This document shows, in pieces, positions 21,139-32,728 of a stretch of 64,000 nt of DNA. The stretch covers positions 127,183,076 to 127,247,075 of the forward strand of contig BTPG01000002.1 of NCBI GenBank assembly GCA_036245525.1, in the 5' to 3' direction. The DNA is from Semisulcospira habei (lineage: Eukaryota; Mollusca; Gastropoda; Semisulcospiridae). A program made the translations under genes and the position numbers. Below the pieces are notes generated by a model that was given only the letters and a program-made list of their open reading frames with translations, was not told the DNA's origin and searched no databases. Every line of letters begins with the position of its first letter. Within the stretch, counting starts at the first letter, position 1.

Positions 21139-21490
21139 ACCCCACCCGGGTCTGCCTTGGGGGACTTGGGTGGGGTTAACTACTTTTTAGTTCCCAGGGT
21201 CACCCTGGTCAGCCTCACAGGGTGGGTTTTCCCCTATATTCTGGGGCATGTGTTTCTGTCTACCCTTGGTCCATTCACCTGTATGTTCCTATTTAAAACT
21301 CTCATTACTATCTACGCTGCCTGTAGCTCTTGGTATTAGATGTGTGTTGCTAAATGGTCTTAGGTTTATTTAGCGTATTAGACCGGCTGGCAACATACAT
21401 TCAATATTCTGTTTAGTTGGGTTTTTCACAAGCAGTGCAGGCACGTCCTGAGAAAGTCTTGTTGCTGTCAGGAAGTTCAGCAATGTACAA
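21139..21490 (+). repeat. SINE-like repeat, copy 4
   Basis: It is of the same subfamily as the 7707 copy and shares 46 bp of its 5' flank (from TTGAAAATTATGGCTCATC, here 21093 and there about 7662), so the repeat unit here is longer or was transduced. Confidence 0.8.
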
Positions 21491-21795
21491 CCTACACTGG
21501 TACATTAAACTATATAAATATGTATATATACATACACAGATTTGTATGCCTATGCTGTGTCTGTTTTCAGTGTCTCAGCCCGTTTGTTGTTGTTTTTTAC
21601 AATAAAATTTTGTTTTTGCGGCTTAAAAAAAAGAGGGTTTGGTGGTTCATGGCGCATGTTTGTATCCGTAAGCAAAAGATAGACATATTGTCTGTTACTT
21701 AAAACAAGTGCAGAATCACCAATTTTTACATTGCTTCATGGGCTCATCTCCACCACATACGCTCCTTTGTTTCTTGACACGGCAATAATGTTGCA

Positions 21796-22006
21796 TTAAC
21801 CCCTAACGCCCTGAAGACGAGAATATTACATTTTTGTAGATATCCTCTGAGGTCTATAACACAGTTCTGGAGATAGATCGACCATGATAGTTCAAGGTTG
21901 GTGTCAGAATATCTTGGCGTCTACAGGCGTCAAGCTATTCTGACACCAACCTTGAACTATCTTGGTCGATCCACATCTTGTAGTCTTTCAGGACTTTATG
22001 GGTTAA
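21796..22006. mobile_element. Family A MITE, subfamily III
   Basis: TTAACCCCTAACGCCCTGAAG pairs with the right end TCTTTCAGGACTTTATGGG. Confidence 0.8.
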
Positions 22007-22149
22007 GGGAACACAAACACTGAAAGATGATTCTTGTATACCATGTTGGAAGCGATCTGCGAAATGCGGTAGTCCAGTAACCCCTATCGGTCCTTATTTT
22101 CAGGCCTGTTGTTGTCATGAAAGAGTTGGGACTTCTGTTCTTCAGCCAG

Positions 22150-22240
22150 CCCATGTTCTATCTGCAAGAGACATAGACTCTCATGAGTCCCTGCAGCTGC
22201 AGGGGCTCATGAGAATCTCTGTCTTTTGCTGGCAGATAAT
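22150..22240. mobile_element. Family C palindrome
   Basis: GCAAGAGACATAGACTCTCATG and its complement enclose TCCCTGCAGCTGCAGGGG. Confidence 0.7.
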
Positions 22241-22488
22241 GGCAAACGCGGACAACATTCAGGCCTCAGATTTTCAGATTTAAATGTAAGATTTCCAGAC
22301 CAAACCAGAATGGCGACTGCCAACTATAAGATTGTATGGTGGATAGTGTTGTGGGATTTGCAGCGGTCAGATAATCAGTCCGAGGCCTCTTTCTTTCCTT
22401 TGCAGGTCTATATCTTTCGAGTCCATTTAGACAACTGTGTATGACCTGATGCTGCCTCATCATTTAGTTGTGATATCTGAAGCATGTA

Positions 22489-22711
22489 TTAACCCATTTA
22501 ACCCTGAGTCCGTACAGCAGGAGATGGATTGACCCATGATAGTTCAAGGGTTGTGCCAGATTAGCTTGGCGCCTGAAGGCACCAGGCTAATCTGGCACTA
22601 CCCTTGAATTATCATGGTCAACCCATCTGCTACAACTGGTACATACATACATAGTCATTAGGCAATACCTCCAAAATGTTAGAAATGGGACCTTGGGGCT
22701 AAAAGGGTTAA
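22489..22711. mobile_element. Family A MITE, subfamily I
   Basis: TTAACCCATTTAACCCTGAG opens it and GGGGCTAAAAGGGTTAA closes it. Confidence 0.85.
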
Positions 22712-22974
22712 TTGTTTCACATGATTGGTGCTTTAATGTTGTACGCGGAAGAATACATAACTTGAATGAAGTGTTTTAACACACAAGAATACAAGTATTT
22801 TCAGAAATTCTGCTTTGCGGAACACTTTTTGGATTTGTGAATTGCAGAAATGCAAGAGATCAAACAGCTGAAATGTCTGGTTTGTGCGTGGGGCTCTTAG
22901 AAATTATGCATGTTTGATATCTACTGACAAGCAAAAGAACTCACAAACCAGATAGGTGAGGCTAGCGCTGGCAG

Positions 22975-23117
22975 AATTGTATGCAAACCAAGGGGAATCA
23001 CAGCGCTGGACAGACAACAGTTAGATCCCCTGCCCCCGCCTATCAGGCACCCAATCGCCAGCCCACAGAGAAATACGCAGGTTGTCTGTCCAGCGCTGTG
23101 ATTCCCTTGGTTTGCAA
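22975..23117. repeat. Unclassified inverted repeat
   Basis: Arms of about 35 bp (AACCAAGGGGAATCACAGCG and its complement) enclose a 70-bp loop; no TTAA borders. Confidence 0.7.
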
Positions 23118-23215
23118 GCAAAAGAACTGCAACATTTTAGGTATCATCGGCAACACTACCGGTAAAGTGTTTCCGATGATTAAAAAAATGTTGAATTTTT
23201 TTGGCTGATCAGTAT
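23110..23215. mobile_element. Family D palindrome
   Basis: It overlaps the right arm of the preceding inverted repeat; the core is GGCAACACTACCGGTAAAGTG. Confidence 0.55.
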
Positions 23216-23864
23216 AATTTCATGTACACTGTTTTAATATCACATGAAGGTTTTTTAATTTCACGTGGCGACTTCATCATGCTGCATGATTTTGTCACAA
23301 TAATTAATGATCTGTTGGCAAAGCGGTCATCTCACAGTATTCAGAAAGAAAACCTAACTGATCACTAATCACTGATCACTAATTTGTAATTTGACCAGTA
23401 TTGAATTTGTTTTTTTTCAGTCAGGTCAGCTGGCATTGGGTTGGAAGCTGTTCCAGTATTTAGAGTGTGCATATGTTACGTAGTCAAGATGTGAAACATC
23501 TGCTTTTTCTAGGCTGTCCAGTTTTGACTAGTTGAAACCTTAGCTGAGCACACCTAGTTTGGGAGGTGTTGCAAAGAGAGACCCATGGGTAGTGCAGATT
23601 ACTTTGCTTCCTGTTTAGGCGCAAAGGTGATCTTGTATAACCCTTGTAGATGTAGGCAAAAATGGGCAATTTTGGTACCTTTAAACTGCTGTGGTCAGTC
23701 CATGTCTTGCTGTCCTCCTGTGCAGCTTGCTGTAACTTAAGGCTAAAGGATTCGAGAGGTTGCAGTCAAAAGCGCTTAAGGGATCAGCTTAGATCTGTGT
23801 AGGTGTAAATCTACCTGATGCAAATCTACCCAGGGTGAACATGCCCAGGAACAAATTTACCCAG

Positions 23865-24025
23865 TTTAACCCATAAAACTCCGTGGGACGACAGGATGCG
23901 CATTGACCATGATAGTTCAAGGGTGATGTCAGAATAGCTTGGTGCCTACAGGCGCCAAGCTATTCTGACGCCACCCTTGGTCGATCTGTCTTCAGAACTG
24001 GGACACCGACCTCAAAGGATATTAA
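23865..24025. mobile_element. Family A MITE, subfamily III, right arm shortened
   Basis: TTAACCCATAAAACTCCG opens it; the right arm skips from CCACCCTTGG to TCGATCTG. Confidence 0.7.
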
Positions 24026-24085
24026 CAAAACTTATTAATTTCATCCTGTACGGCTATGCATGGGACAACTGCGGCCATCAACGGT

Positions 24086-24185
24086 GGCTTACCCCAGTAC
24101 AGTACACGACAGCCACAGTGGGCCCGTGCACCACTGTGTGTGGGCTCACTGCGGCTGTAGTGGGGCCAAGGACCTTTGCTTATTT
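24086..24185. mobile_element. Family E palindrome
   Basis: GCCACAGTGGGCCCGTGCAC folds on CTCACTGCGGCTGT; the right end is GGACCTTTGCTTA. Others lie at 32018, 42540 and 47217. Confidence 0.65.
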
Positions 24186-24189
24186 TTGT

Positions 24190-24757
24190 TGGGTGGGTGG
24201 GTGTTGGGGGCTGGCCATAGAGTGTATATATAGGGAGAGGCTATCTGGCACTTATCAGCGTGGAGGCCGCCCCCCATATTGCGGGTTCCACTAACTGCTA
24301 CCTCAGCACTATGTTTATGCTATAGCCTGTATATACTGCTGCCTTTTAACACCTGGCAGAGATAAGGATAATGGAATGCTAGGCGTGTGAACTGTACGGA
24401 TTTGTACTTGGCGTGCATTTCCAAAATAATACACACATAAAATAACCAAGTGGGCTAAAAGCGTTTTTGTTTCCTTACGGCACAACCACATGAATGTTAT
24501 CTTACTTTACGTAAGTTTAGACAGGACTATGACTGTGCTATGAGTTGCGGAGGATAGAGTTTTTGAATGAGTTATCTTGGTGCCTTATTTCTAAGGAATC
24601 GTAAAGTATTGCTCTGCTCTCTACTATCCTTGGTCGATCCATTTGGCTCAGCCGAATGAATGCCAGTCGCTTATGGAAATCAGTCATACATTTGTTCCCT
24701 GTTTTTACACCTCTGTGTCCCTACGTGACTGATCCATCTCCCTTGCCCCATATCATG
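24190..24757. other. Intron, nothing recognised
   Basis: A short eroded family A-like segment may lie near 24560-24680; otherwise unique DNA. Confidence 0.4.
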
Positions 24758-26055
<1,298 letters not shown>

Positions 26056-26085
26056 GAGAGAGAGAGAGAGAGATGATGATGATGA

Positions 26086-27190
26086 TGAAACGTTTTTATT
26101 CAGGATAAAAAGTTATAGGCATAGCAATGCCTATCTTCCAAACTGTCCTGCTACTCTACACATATAAAAATACATCCGACGATACATCAAAAGATAAAAC
26201 ATATATAAGTAAAAAGACCCATCCTCCCTCCCCCCCCCCCCACCCCCACCTCCCCCCCACCCTCAGGAAAAAAATAAACAAAAATAAAATAAAATAAAAT
26301 AAAAAAAATAAAATATATATATATATATATATATATACAGGTATGAACCTGACATGTTAATGCAGACAGTCAAACTATTACATAATCTGCAGCAATAGTA
26401 GAAGATTATTAGGTAATAGTAAACTTGTCACTAACTATACGAATAGTAGCATATGGGAGCCGAAGTAAAAATTTATGGAGGCGATCTTTGAAGACGCTAA
26501 TCTTACAAATTGATTCAGGTGTGGAGGTAAAATATTCCACGCTTTAGCACCTGAACAGGACAGGCTGGTTTTACAGATGTCTAATCTAATTTTTGGAAGG
26601 TGGATCAAACTATTTCTTGTGTTTTTCCTATTATTGTCTGAAAATAGAGTTCTTAGATAGGGTGGGGCTTTTCCTTGCATGATCTTGTGCAGTAGAACAC
26701 AGCAATTAACTTCAAAATGTTTATTCAATGTTAGTAACTTGAGAGATTTTAATTTTTCGTCAGTCGAAGTAGGACTGGGAAGTATTAATTTAATGCCCCG
26801 ATGATACAAGGAATTAACTTTTTTCATGTGAACTTCGCTGCATCCATCCCAGACGGTAGAACTGTAGTCACAATGCGTTTTAATATGTGCATGGAAAAAG
26901 AGTTTACGGATATCAGTGTTAACTGTATGGCGTAGAACAGAAATAGATTTTGGGAGATGGTTTGCATATAGTCAGTATGCGGTTTCCAGCTTAATTGGCT
27001 GGTTGTCCACTATAACGCCTAATAAGCGATGCCTAGTTACTTGTTCTACAGGCAGGCTATATAAGGAGAGTGTTAAAGGTGGTAGGCCATGCTGGTGTTT
27101 CGGACGTGTAGTAACTGAGATGCTCTTTGTCTTTAGAATACTAATAATCATGTGATTATCACTGCACCAGCCACAGAGACAGAAACACAG
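26086..27190 (-). pseudogene. LINE reverse-transcriptase C-terminal copy, minus strand
   Basis: The minus strand gives a degraded WCSDNHMIISILKTKSI, RHRLLGVIVDNQ and then VHMKKVNSLYHRGIKLIL in a 130-codon frame (26435-26827), the region after the RT palm. The 3' UTR carries poly-C and AT-rich tracts (26230-26336). It is 5'-truncated and frameshifted. A relative is at 41604-42357. Confidence 0.75.
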
Positions 27191-27514
27191 ACAAGAGGCT
27201 GAAACAGACCGACACAAGAGGCAGAGACACTGACTGATAGACAGAAGAAGCAGAAATACTGACAGACAAACTGACGAACATGAACTCCAAAAATAGAGCT
27301 GATTATTTGATTATGCAGACGCTTTTTATTTCGTGCCCAACTCTATTTAACAAATAATGTAAAAAGAATCCGACATTCACTTTCAGTGACTTATGCATAG
27401 GATTTACACAATCGTACCTATCTTTATGAACAGACAGAACGGTATGACACGCGAACATTTTCAATTTATAGTTTACCATGAAAGTATCGTATTTTTAGCC
27501 GACTAAACAATACA
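27191..27514. other. Intron, nothing recognised
   Basis: Unique DNA upstream of the MITE cluster. Confidence 0.4.
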
Positions 27515-27985
27515 AAATGTTCAAGGGTGGTGTCAGAACAGCACATTTGGGAGCTGTACACCGAAGACTTTATTTTAGTACAGGTGGAACATAGCCCATT
27601 ACAGTTCAAAAGTTTGTGCATTTAGGAGCTTAGGTATTTTGGCACCGCCTATGAACAGTTACTATCATGGTTTGGCGCTAAGCTATTCTGGAACCACCCT
27701 TGAACACAGTCGATCCTTCTAGGTGCCAAGCTATTCTGGCGCCACTCTTGAACATTATCACTATGTTGCTATCACCCTTGAACTATCATGGTAGGCGCTA
27801 AGCTATTCTGATTCCACTCTTGAACATGGTCATGATCACTCTAAGTGCCATGTTATTTTGGCACAGCCCTTGAACTATCATGGTAGGCGGTAAGCATTCT
27901 GGCACTACTCTTCACATGGTCGTGACTCTAGGTGCTAAACTATTCTGGCACTACCCTTGAACCATCCTGGTCGATCTATCTTCTG
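27515..27985. repeat. Cluster of partial family A arms
   Basis: At least five arm fragments of the type AGGTGCCAAGCTATTCTGG and CACCCTTGAAC recur in tandem, which looks like local shuffling of one or more family A MITEs rather than separate insertions. Confidence 0.65.
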
Positions 27986-28169
27986 TACATGTCAAGCCTC
28001 GATGCGTTAATGAGATCCAGACCGTCATTATGTGTGAATGCAAACGTGAACTGTCTCTGCCGCTAATGCCAGAAACGCTGGCGCCGGAACTCAGAAGATG
28101 GGGACCGCTGAGCACGCGACGCCGCACTCTGCGAGACTGGAATCGCCACTCCCTTTGTATACGCTCTAT

Positions 28170-28555
28170 GGGGCTGGCTGGCTGGGTGTTAGGGTGTTCA
28201 ACACTTGTCCAAAAGGTCTCGGGTTCATATCCAGCTGGGGTCAGAATTTGTTTAGATCCTATTTTGGTGATGTCTTTGAAATCACCTTCGTGGTGGACAA
28301 AAGATGTTAAGCCCTAATCGTTTCTTGTCTGTTTGCGTTTTGTTATTGGGGTTGGCTGTATGTAGTTCCCTTGACCAAAATCTCTCACAAACTGTTTAGG
28401 AGTGTACCCCTCAGACAGACCCACCATAAGGTGCAGAATCCCAGACCAGCATGCATACGTCTGATATTGTGACTGCTGTGGACAGTGCCTCCTACATCAC
28501 TCTACACTCTTGCTATGCTTTCTGTTCAGTTTCTGGCAAACTTGCTGTCTCTCTA
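28170..28555 (+). repeat. tRNA-type SINE and flank, paralogue of 32165-32550
   Basis: The A box is mutated and the B box reads GGGTTCATATCC. Long blocks (CACCTTCGTGGTGGACAAAAG, GACAGACCCACCATAAGGTG) match the 32165 copy, and both continue to the acceptor of a VEILTD-type alternative exon. Confidence 0.8.
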
Positions 28556-29305
28556 ATAATAATAATAATAATTACGGTATTTATAATGCGCTTATCTTAT
28601 AATAATTATAACTCTAAGCGCGCACTCGCAACTCGCGCACGCATGCGCATGCTTTAGACATCTTATCTTATCTCGCATCGACTACTGCAACTCTCTCCTT
28701 TCCGGCCTTCCTCCCTCCACCACTCTCACTCTCCAGCGCGTCCAGAACAATGCTGCCCGCCTCGTCCTCAGAAAGAAAAAATCCGACCACGTCACTTCCC
28801 TGCTCAAGCTCCTTTCACTGGCTCCCATCCCCCAACGCATCCAATACAAGATTCTGTCTCTCTGCTACAAATCCTTGAACAACTACTACGCTCCTACCTA
28901 TCTCTCCAACTTACTTCACCCGTACACTCCTTCCCGCTCCCTCCGCTTCGCCTCCGACCCTCTCCGCCTCCTCATCCCCCGCACCAAACTTGGCACTTTC
29001 GGCCCCTGCTCCTTCTCAGTATACGGGCCATCCACCTGGAACACTCTCCCACTCTCTCTCCGTCAGAAACACTCTCTCTCCTCCTTCCAGTCCACCCTCA
29101 AAACTCACCTCTTTCAACAGTTCTAGCACTATATCACCACACTCCCCACCCCAAGCTGACCGTCATAATGTTTCTTCACTATTTGTGGTACGTGAGTCAT
29201 TGTCTAAAGCATGCGCATGTGTGTGCGAGTTGTGAGTGCGCGCTTAGAGTTATAATTATTATAAGATAAGCGCATTATAAGTACCATAATTATTATTATT
29301 ATTAT
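28556..29305 (+). mobile_element. Foldback-type LINE insertion
   Basis: Inverted ends of about 100 bp (TTATAATGCGCTTATCTTAT and complement; ATT tails) enclose the C-terminal LINE coding segment LDYCNSLLSGLPPS ... VQNNAARLV ... STWNTLP-LSLR to about 29126. The paralogue at 32543 lacks it. An inverted copy of the 3' end at the 5' side suggests twin priming. Confidence 0.75.
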
Positions 29306-29332
29306 GTTTGTTTCGTTGCCCTGTGGCTGCAG

Positions 29333-29453
29333 GGAGCAGGTGTAGAGATCCTGACAGACATGGTGCTTTATAAACTGTATCCTGACTACGGACTGCGTTA
29401 TTCCAATGTGAACGTTCGTGACGGCGAACTGCGTCCACAGATGTTTGATTATG
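29333..29453 (+). CDS. Alternative bait exon 5
   Basis: The exon is 121 nt (3n+1) between gtggctgcag and gtacgg, phase 0 to 1. The head GAGVEILTDMVLYK belongs to the Glu/Thr subtype (VEILTD) shared only with exon 7. The tail mixes Tyr, Asp and Arg (DYGLRYSNVNVRDGELRP). Its upstream flank is paralogous to that of exon 7, except that a foldback/LINE insertion (about 28556-29305) separates the older flank from the acceptor by only about 25 nt. Confidence 0.87.
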
Positions 29454-29711
29454 GTACGGAAGAGTTTGCATGTTAAAATGGCATGCAATGCAGTGTGTGT
29501 GTAGTGGTCTGTGATTTGGGACCTCATAGCCTTATGGTTGCAAGACGCAGGATCACTGTGCAGCATCTTAACCAGCGATAGGAATTTCTACAGACAGCCA
29601 AATGTTAAATGAATTGTGTGCCTTCTCCAGCGTAGAAACTTTCACGCTTTCTTCCATTATTAGCTAAATATTTATCCAGGGGCGGATCAGTTACCTTGAG
29701 GGATGTCCGTC

Positions 29712-29910
29712 TTAACCCTTTTAGCCCCACGGGTACATGGAAGTGTTACTTAACGACTATGTACCAGTTGCAGGAGGTGGTTTGATGATGATAATTCAAG
29801 GGTAGTGCCAGACTAGCTTGGCGCCTGAAGGCGCCAAGCTAATCTGGCACTGCCCTTGAATTATGGTCAATCAATCGCCTGCTGTAGGGTGTTGGGGCTA
29901 AAAGGGTTAA
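29712..29910. mobile_element. Family A MITE, subfamily I
   Basis: TTAACCCTTTTAGCCCC and its complement are both present with TTAA. Confidence 0.85.
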
Positions 29911-30288
29911 AGTTGATGGATGCACAGTCGTGCTCAGACCAGCTAAGTTCTGTTCACTTTTTTACTTCTGCTGTGAAAGTGTCTACACAAATGCTTGATG
30001 ACTGGCTGTTTTCGTGTTTGGTTGGCAGAAAAAGTAACAATGCATATTTTATCAGCATGCTGGTTTCAGTCCTGCTTGTTTTGTGTTTGAATACAATTTT
30101 CCTCAGACAGTTCCAGGCACCGATTTTTTCATTTCTCATTTATCTACGCCCCTCGTCCGTCCGTTCGTCCCTGCAAATCAGTACTGTTAACTGTACCGAT
30201 CTCTTGCAGAAGGGAGTTAATTTGACTTTCTGAGCAGTAGTTTGTGATGGACATTCAGAGTTCTCCTATTTCAAGTTTTACCTCTGAC

Positions 30289-30380
30289 TTAACCCTTTGT
30301 ATGTTGGTAGCGGTTTTAGTCACGATGATTCCTGCAGGAATCATTGCGACTAAAACCACTACCAACATGCGGAGGGTTAA
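30289..30380. mobile_element. Family B MITE, near-perfect
   Basis: TTAACCCTTTGTATGTTGG and the complementary end enclose GATTCCTGCAGGAATC; it ends 39 nt before alternative exon 6. Confidence 0.9.
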
Positions 30381-30419
30381 AAGAGTTACCAGCTGTCTAT
30401 CTTCACTTTGTCCTTTCAG

Positions 30420-30558
30420 GATATTGGAATAAAAATGCTGTCAGATGTTGACATTTTTCAAGAACCAGAGCCATTTTTCACAACATTTTTCGCAATGGAA
30501 GAATTTATGACACATCCCATGACAATGCCGGCAATGACCATGCGAACAGCTATACCAG
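30420..30558 (+). CDS. Alternative bait exon 6
   Basis: The longest cassette member, 139 nt (3n+1), follows the strong acceptor tcctttcag and precedes gtgtgt, phase 0 to 1. The head DIGIKMLSDVDIFQ is conserved. The tail is rich in Phe, Met and Thr (HPMTMPAMTMRTAIP) with one late Arg, so a cleaving protease would need to prefer Met/Phe/Thr-type sites. A family B MITE ends 39 nt upstream of the exon and overlaps the likely branch-point zone. Confidence 0.87.
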
Positions 30559-30688
30559 GTGTGTTGTGCTTCCCCAACAAATCCAGATTTGCCTAAGTAC
30601 ATAGCACAATGTACCAGTAACTTCTTACATTGTACCAATTACTTCAACTTTCGCTAATTTGGTTTTATCGAAAACTACAAAAAAAGCG

Positions 30689-30900
30689 TAACCCTTATAG
30701 CCCCAATGTCTCATTTCTCAAATTTTGGAGCTGTTGCCTAATGCCTATGTACCAGTTGCAGGAATGGATTGACCATGATAATTCAAGGGTAGTGCCAGAT
30801 TAGCTTGGCGCATTCAGGTGCCAAGCTGATCTGGCACTACCTTTGAATTATCATGGTCAGTCTATCTCCTGATGTAGGGGCTTGGGGCTAAAAGGGTTAA
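30689..30900. mobile_element. Family A MITE, subfamily I
   Basis: The right TTAA (30897-30900) is also the left TTAA of the next element. Confidence 0.8.
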
Positions 30901-30993
30901 TAGTTTGGCTGTTGGTAGCTTTTGTTTTTCTTGGAGGTGATTCCTGCGGGGATTTGCCTTGACAAAAAGTTCTACGGATAGTCAAAGGGTTAA
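30897..30993. mobile_element. Family B MITE
   Basis: It abuts the preceding family A copy through one shared TTAA; the stem has several mismatches. Confidence 0.75.
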
Positions 30994-31018
30994 AAAATAA
31001 ATAGCAAGATCAGGTATG

Positions 31019-31221
31019 TAACCCACTGAATCCCATATTTTAGAGTTATCACTTGACGACTATGCACCAGTTGCAGTAGATGGATCAACCATGATAATTC
31101 AAGGGTAGTGCCAGATATAGATTAGCTTGGCGCCTTCAGGTGCCAAGCTAATCTGGTGCTACCCTTGAATTAGCATGGTCGATCCACCTCCTGTTGCATG
31201 GCGGCGGGCTAAGTGGGTTAA
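31019..31221. mobile_element. Family A MITE, subfamily I
   Basis: ACCCACTGAATCCC starts it and GGGTTAA ends it; a 5-bp insertion (ATATA) lies in the left arm. Confidence 0.8.
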
Positions 31222-31475
31222 AGTGGCTGTCATAGTGTGGCCGTCTTTGGGCCTGTATGCAGTACTGCTATTGCTTCTAGCACACCTGATGCTGCTGTGG
31301 TAGTGGTCAGTGTTGACCGCCTTACCGCCTTACTATGAGTTCCAGTATTTACATTTTAACTAACATCCATCAAGATGAAGCGCGCATATGATCGAGTTTC
31401 AGGTGCGTTGACCCCTTTTGGTGCATGCAGCCATTGGTACTGGTGACAGTCCCGGTGGGTGCATGCGAAAGGGTG

Positions 31476-31536
31476 TTAACCCTGTGGGTGTCAGCAGCGG
31501 TTTTAGTCGCGGTGACTCCTGCAGCCAAAGGGTTAA
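31476..31536. mobile_element. Family B MITE, right arm deleted
   Basis: TTAACCCTGTGGGTGTCAG runs into GTGACTCCTGCAGCCAAAGG with TTAA at both ends. Confidence 0.75.
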
Positions 31537-31678
31537 ATAAATCTGTGAGCGCCAATCTGGATCCCAGTGCGAGAAAGGACCTCAAGCTGATGGTTGGACC
31601 AGCCCAGTGTCAGCGCTAGGGCCACCCTTTGCTCCTGGATATCACCTTTTCCATTTCTTGTGCCACATTTCTCTTAGG

Positions 31679-31892
31679 TTAACCCATTCAGCCCGGCCAC
31701 CGTATTTCCCCAATTTTGGAGGCGTCATCTAACGACGATACACCAGTTGCAGGAGATGGATCGACCATGATAATTCAAGGGCTGTACCAGATTAGCTTGG
31801 CGCCTTTAGGCGCCAATCTAATCTGGCACTGCCCTTGAATTATCATGGTCGATCCATCTCCTGCTGTTGTGCGTCAGGGCTGAATGGGTTAA
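31679..31892. mobile_element. Family A MITE, subfamily I
   Basis: TTAACCCATTCAGCCCGG to GGGCTGAATGGGTTAA; the right TTAA is shared with the next element. Confidence 0.88.
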
Positions 31893-31977
31893 TCCTTTGG
31901 CTGACGGTGGTGCTTTTTGTCACGATGATTCCAGCAGGAATCATGACAAACAGGGCTACCGACAGCCAAAGGGTTAA
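31889..31977. mobile_element. Family B MITE
   Basis: The arm TTTGGCTGACGGTGGTGC pairs across GATTCCAGCAGGAATC; TTAA at both ends. Confidence 0.88.
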
Positions 31978-32017
31978 CAAAAATTCTCTGTGCGCTGGAC
32001 AACTGTGGGTCAGTAGC

Positions 32018-32133
32018 ATAAGCGCTTACCCCAGCAGTAAAACGCCTTTTAACCCAGGATGGCCACAGTGGGCATGCGCACAGCCATACACAGGCTCACT
32101 GCAGCCGTCTGGGCCTGAGGACCTTTGCTTACT
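32018..32133. mobile_element. Family E palindrome
   Basis: GCGCTTACCCCAGCAGTAAA leads to GGCCACAGTGGGCATGCGC and its complement. Confidence 0.65.
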
Positions 32134-32164
32134 TTTGTTGTGGGGGAAGGGGGGGGGGGGGGGT

Positions 32165-32550
32165 GGCGAGCTGGGTGGCATGGTGGTAGGGTGTTCAACA
32201 TTTGTCTGAAAGGTCCCAGGTTCGAATCCAGCTGGGGTAAAAATTTCTTTAGACCCTATTTTAGTGACCGTTCTTTTAAATCACCTTCGTGGTGGACAAA
32301 AGATGTTGCGCCCTAATCGTTTATTCTTTGTGTTACTTCTGTTATTGGGCTTGGCTGTATGCAGTTCCCTTGACCAAAATCTCTCGGACCATTTTCGAGA
32401 GAACTCCTTAGACAGACCCACCATAAGGTGCAGAATCCCAGACCAGTATGCATGTGTGTGATATTGTGACTGCTGTGGCCAGTGCCTCCTGCATCACTCC
32501 ACACTCTTGTTATGCTTTCTGTTCAGTTTCTGGCATGTTTGTTTCGTTGC
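32165..32550 (+). repeat. tRNA-type SINE and flank, paralogue of 28170-28555
   Basis: A perfect A box TGGCATGGTGG (32176-32186) and B box GGTTCGAATCC (32219-32229) identify a tRNA-derived head. The downstream 300 bp match the other copy up to the exon acceptor. Confidence 0.82.
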
Positions 32551-32563
32551 CTTGTGGCTGCAG

Positions 32564-32651
32564 GAAACAGGTGTAGAGATCCTGACAGACGTGGTGCTTT
32601 ATGAACCGCAGCCTGTGTACTGGCATCCTATTATGAAGAACTGCTGCCTGT
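32564..32651 (+). CDS. Alternative bait exon 7 (short, possibly decaying)
   Basis: The head ETGVEILTDVVLYE is nearly identical to that of exon 5 and closest to the canonical CD109/TEP pattern. The first donor in the right phase is gtacag after 32651, giving 88 nt (3n+1). Beyond it an imperfect direct repeat (tgtactggcatcctatta, then tgtacaggcatcctatta) suggests local slippage that may have destroyed a longer ancestral exon. The upstream 390 bp are paralogous to 28170-28555. It may be a functional short exon or a relic. Confidence 0.62.
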
Positions 32652-32728
32652 GTACAGGCATCCTATTATGGTGAACCGCATCCTCATTATGATGCCTCTT
32701 TAGTCCAGGATTTAACCCTTTTAGCCCT

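Noticed and set aside
23410..23500. A possible eighth alternative exon after tttttttcag at 23420
   Set aside because: A weak GIGLEA-like resemblance to the cassette head exists, but the phase is wrong and no donor in phase 1 was found; at best it is a decayed relic.
32165..32235. A tRNA gene (good A and B boxes)
   Set aside because: No cloverleaf was found, and the sequence is the head of a repeated SINE with a paralogue at 28170.
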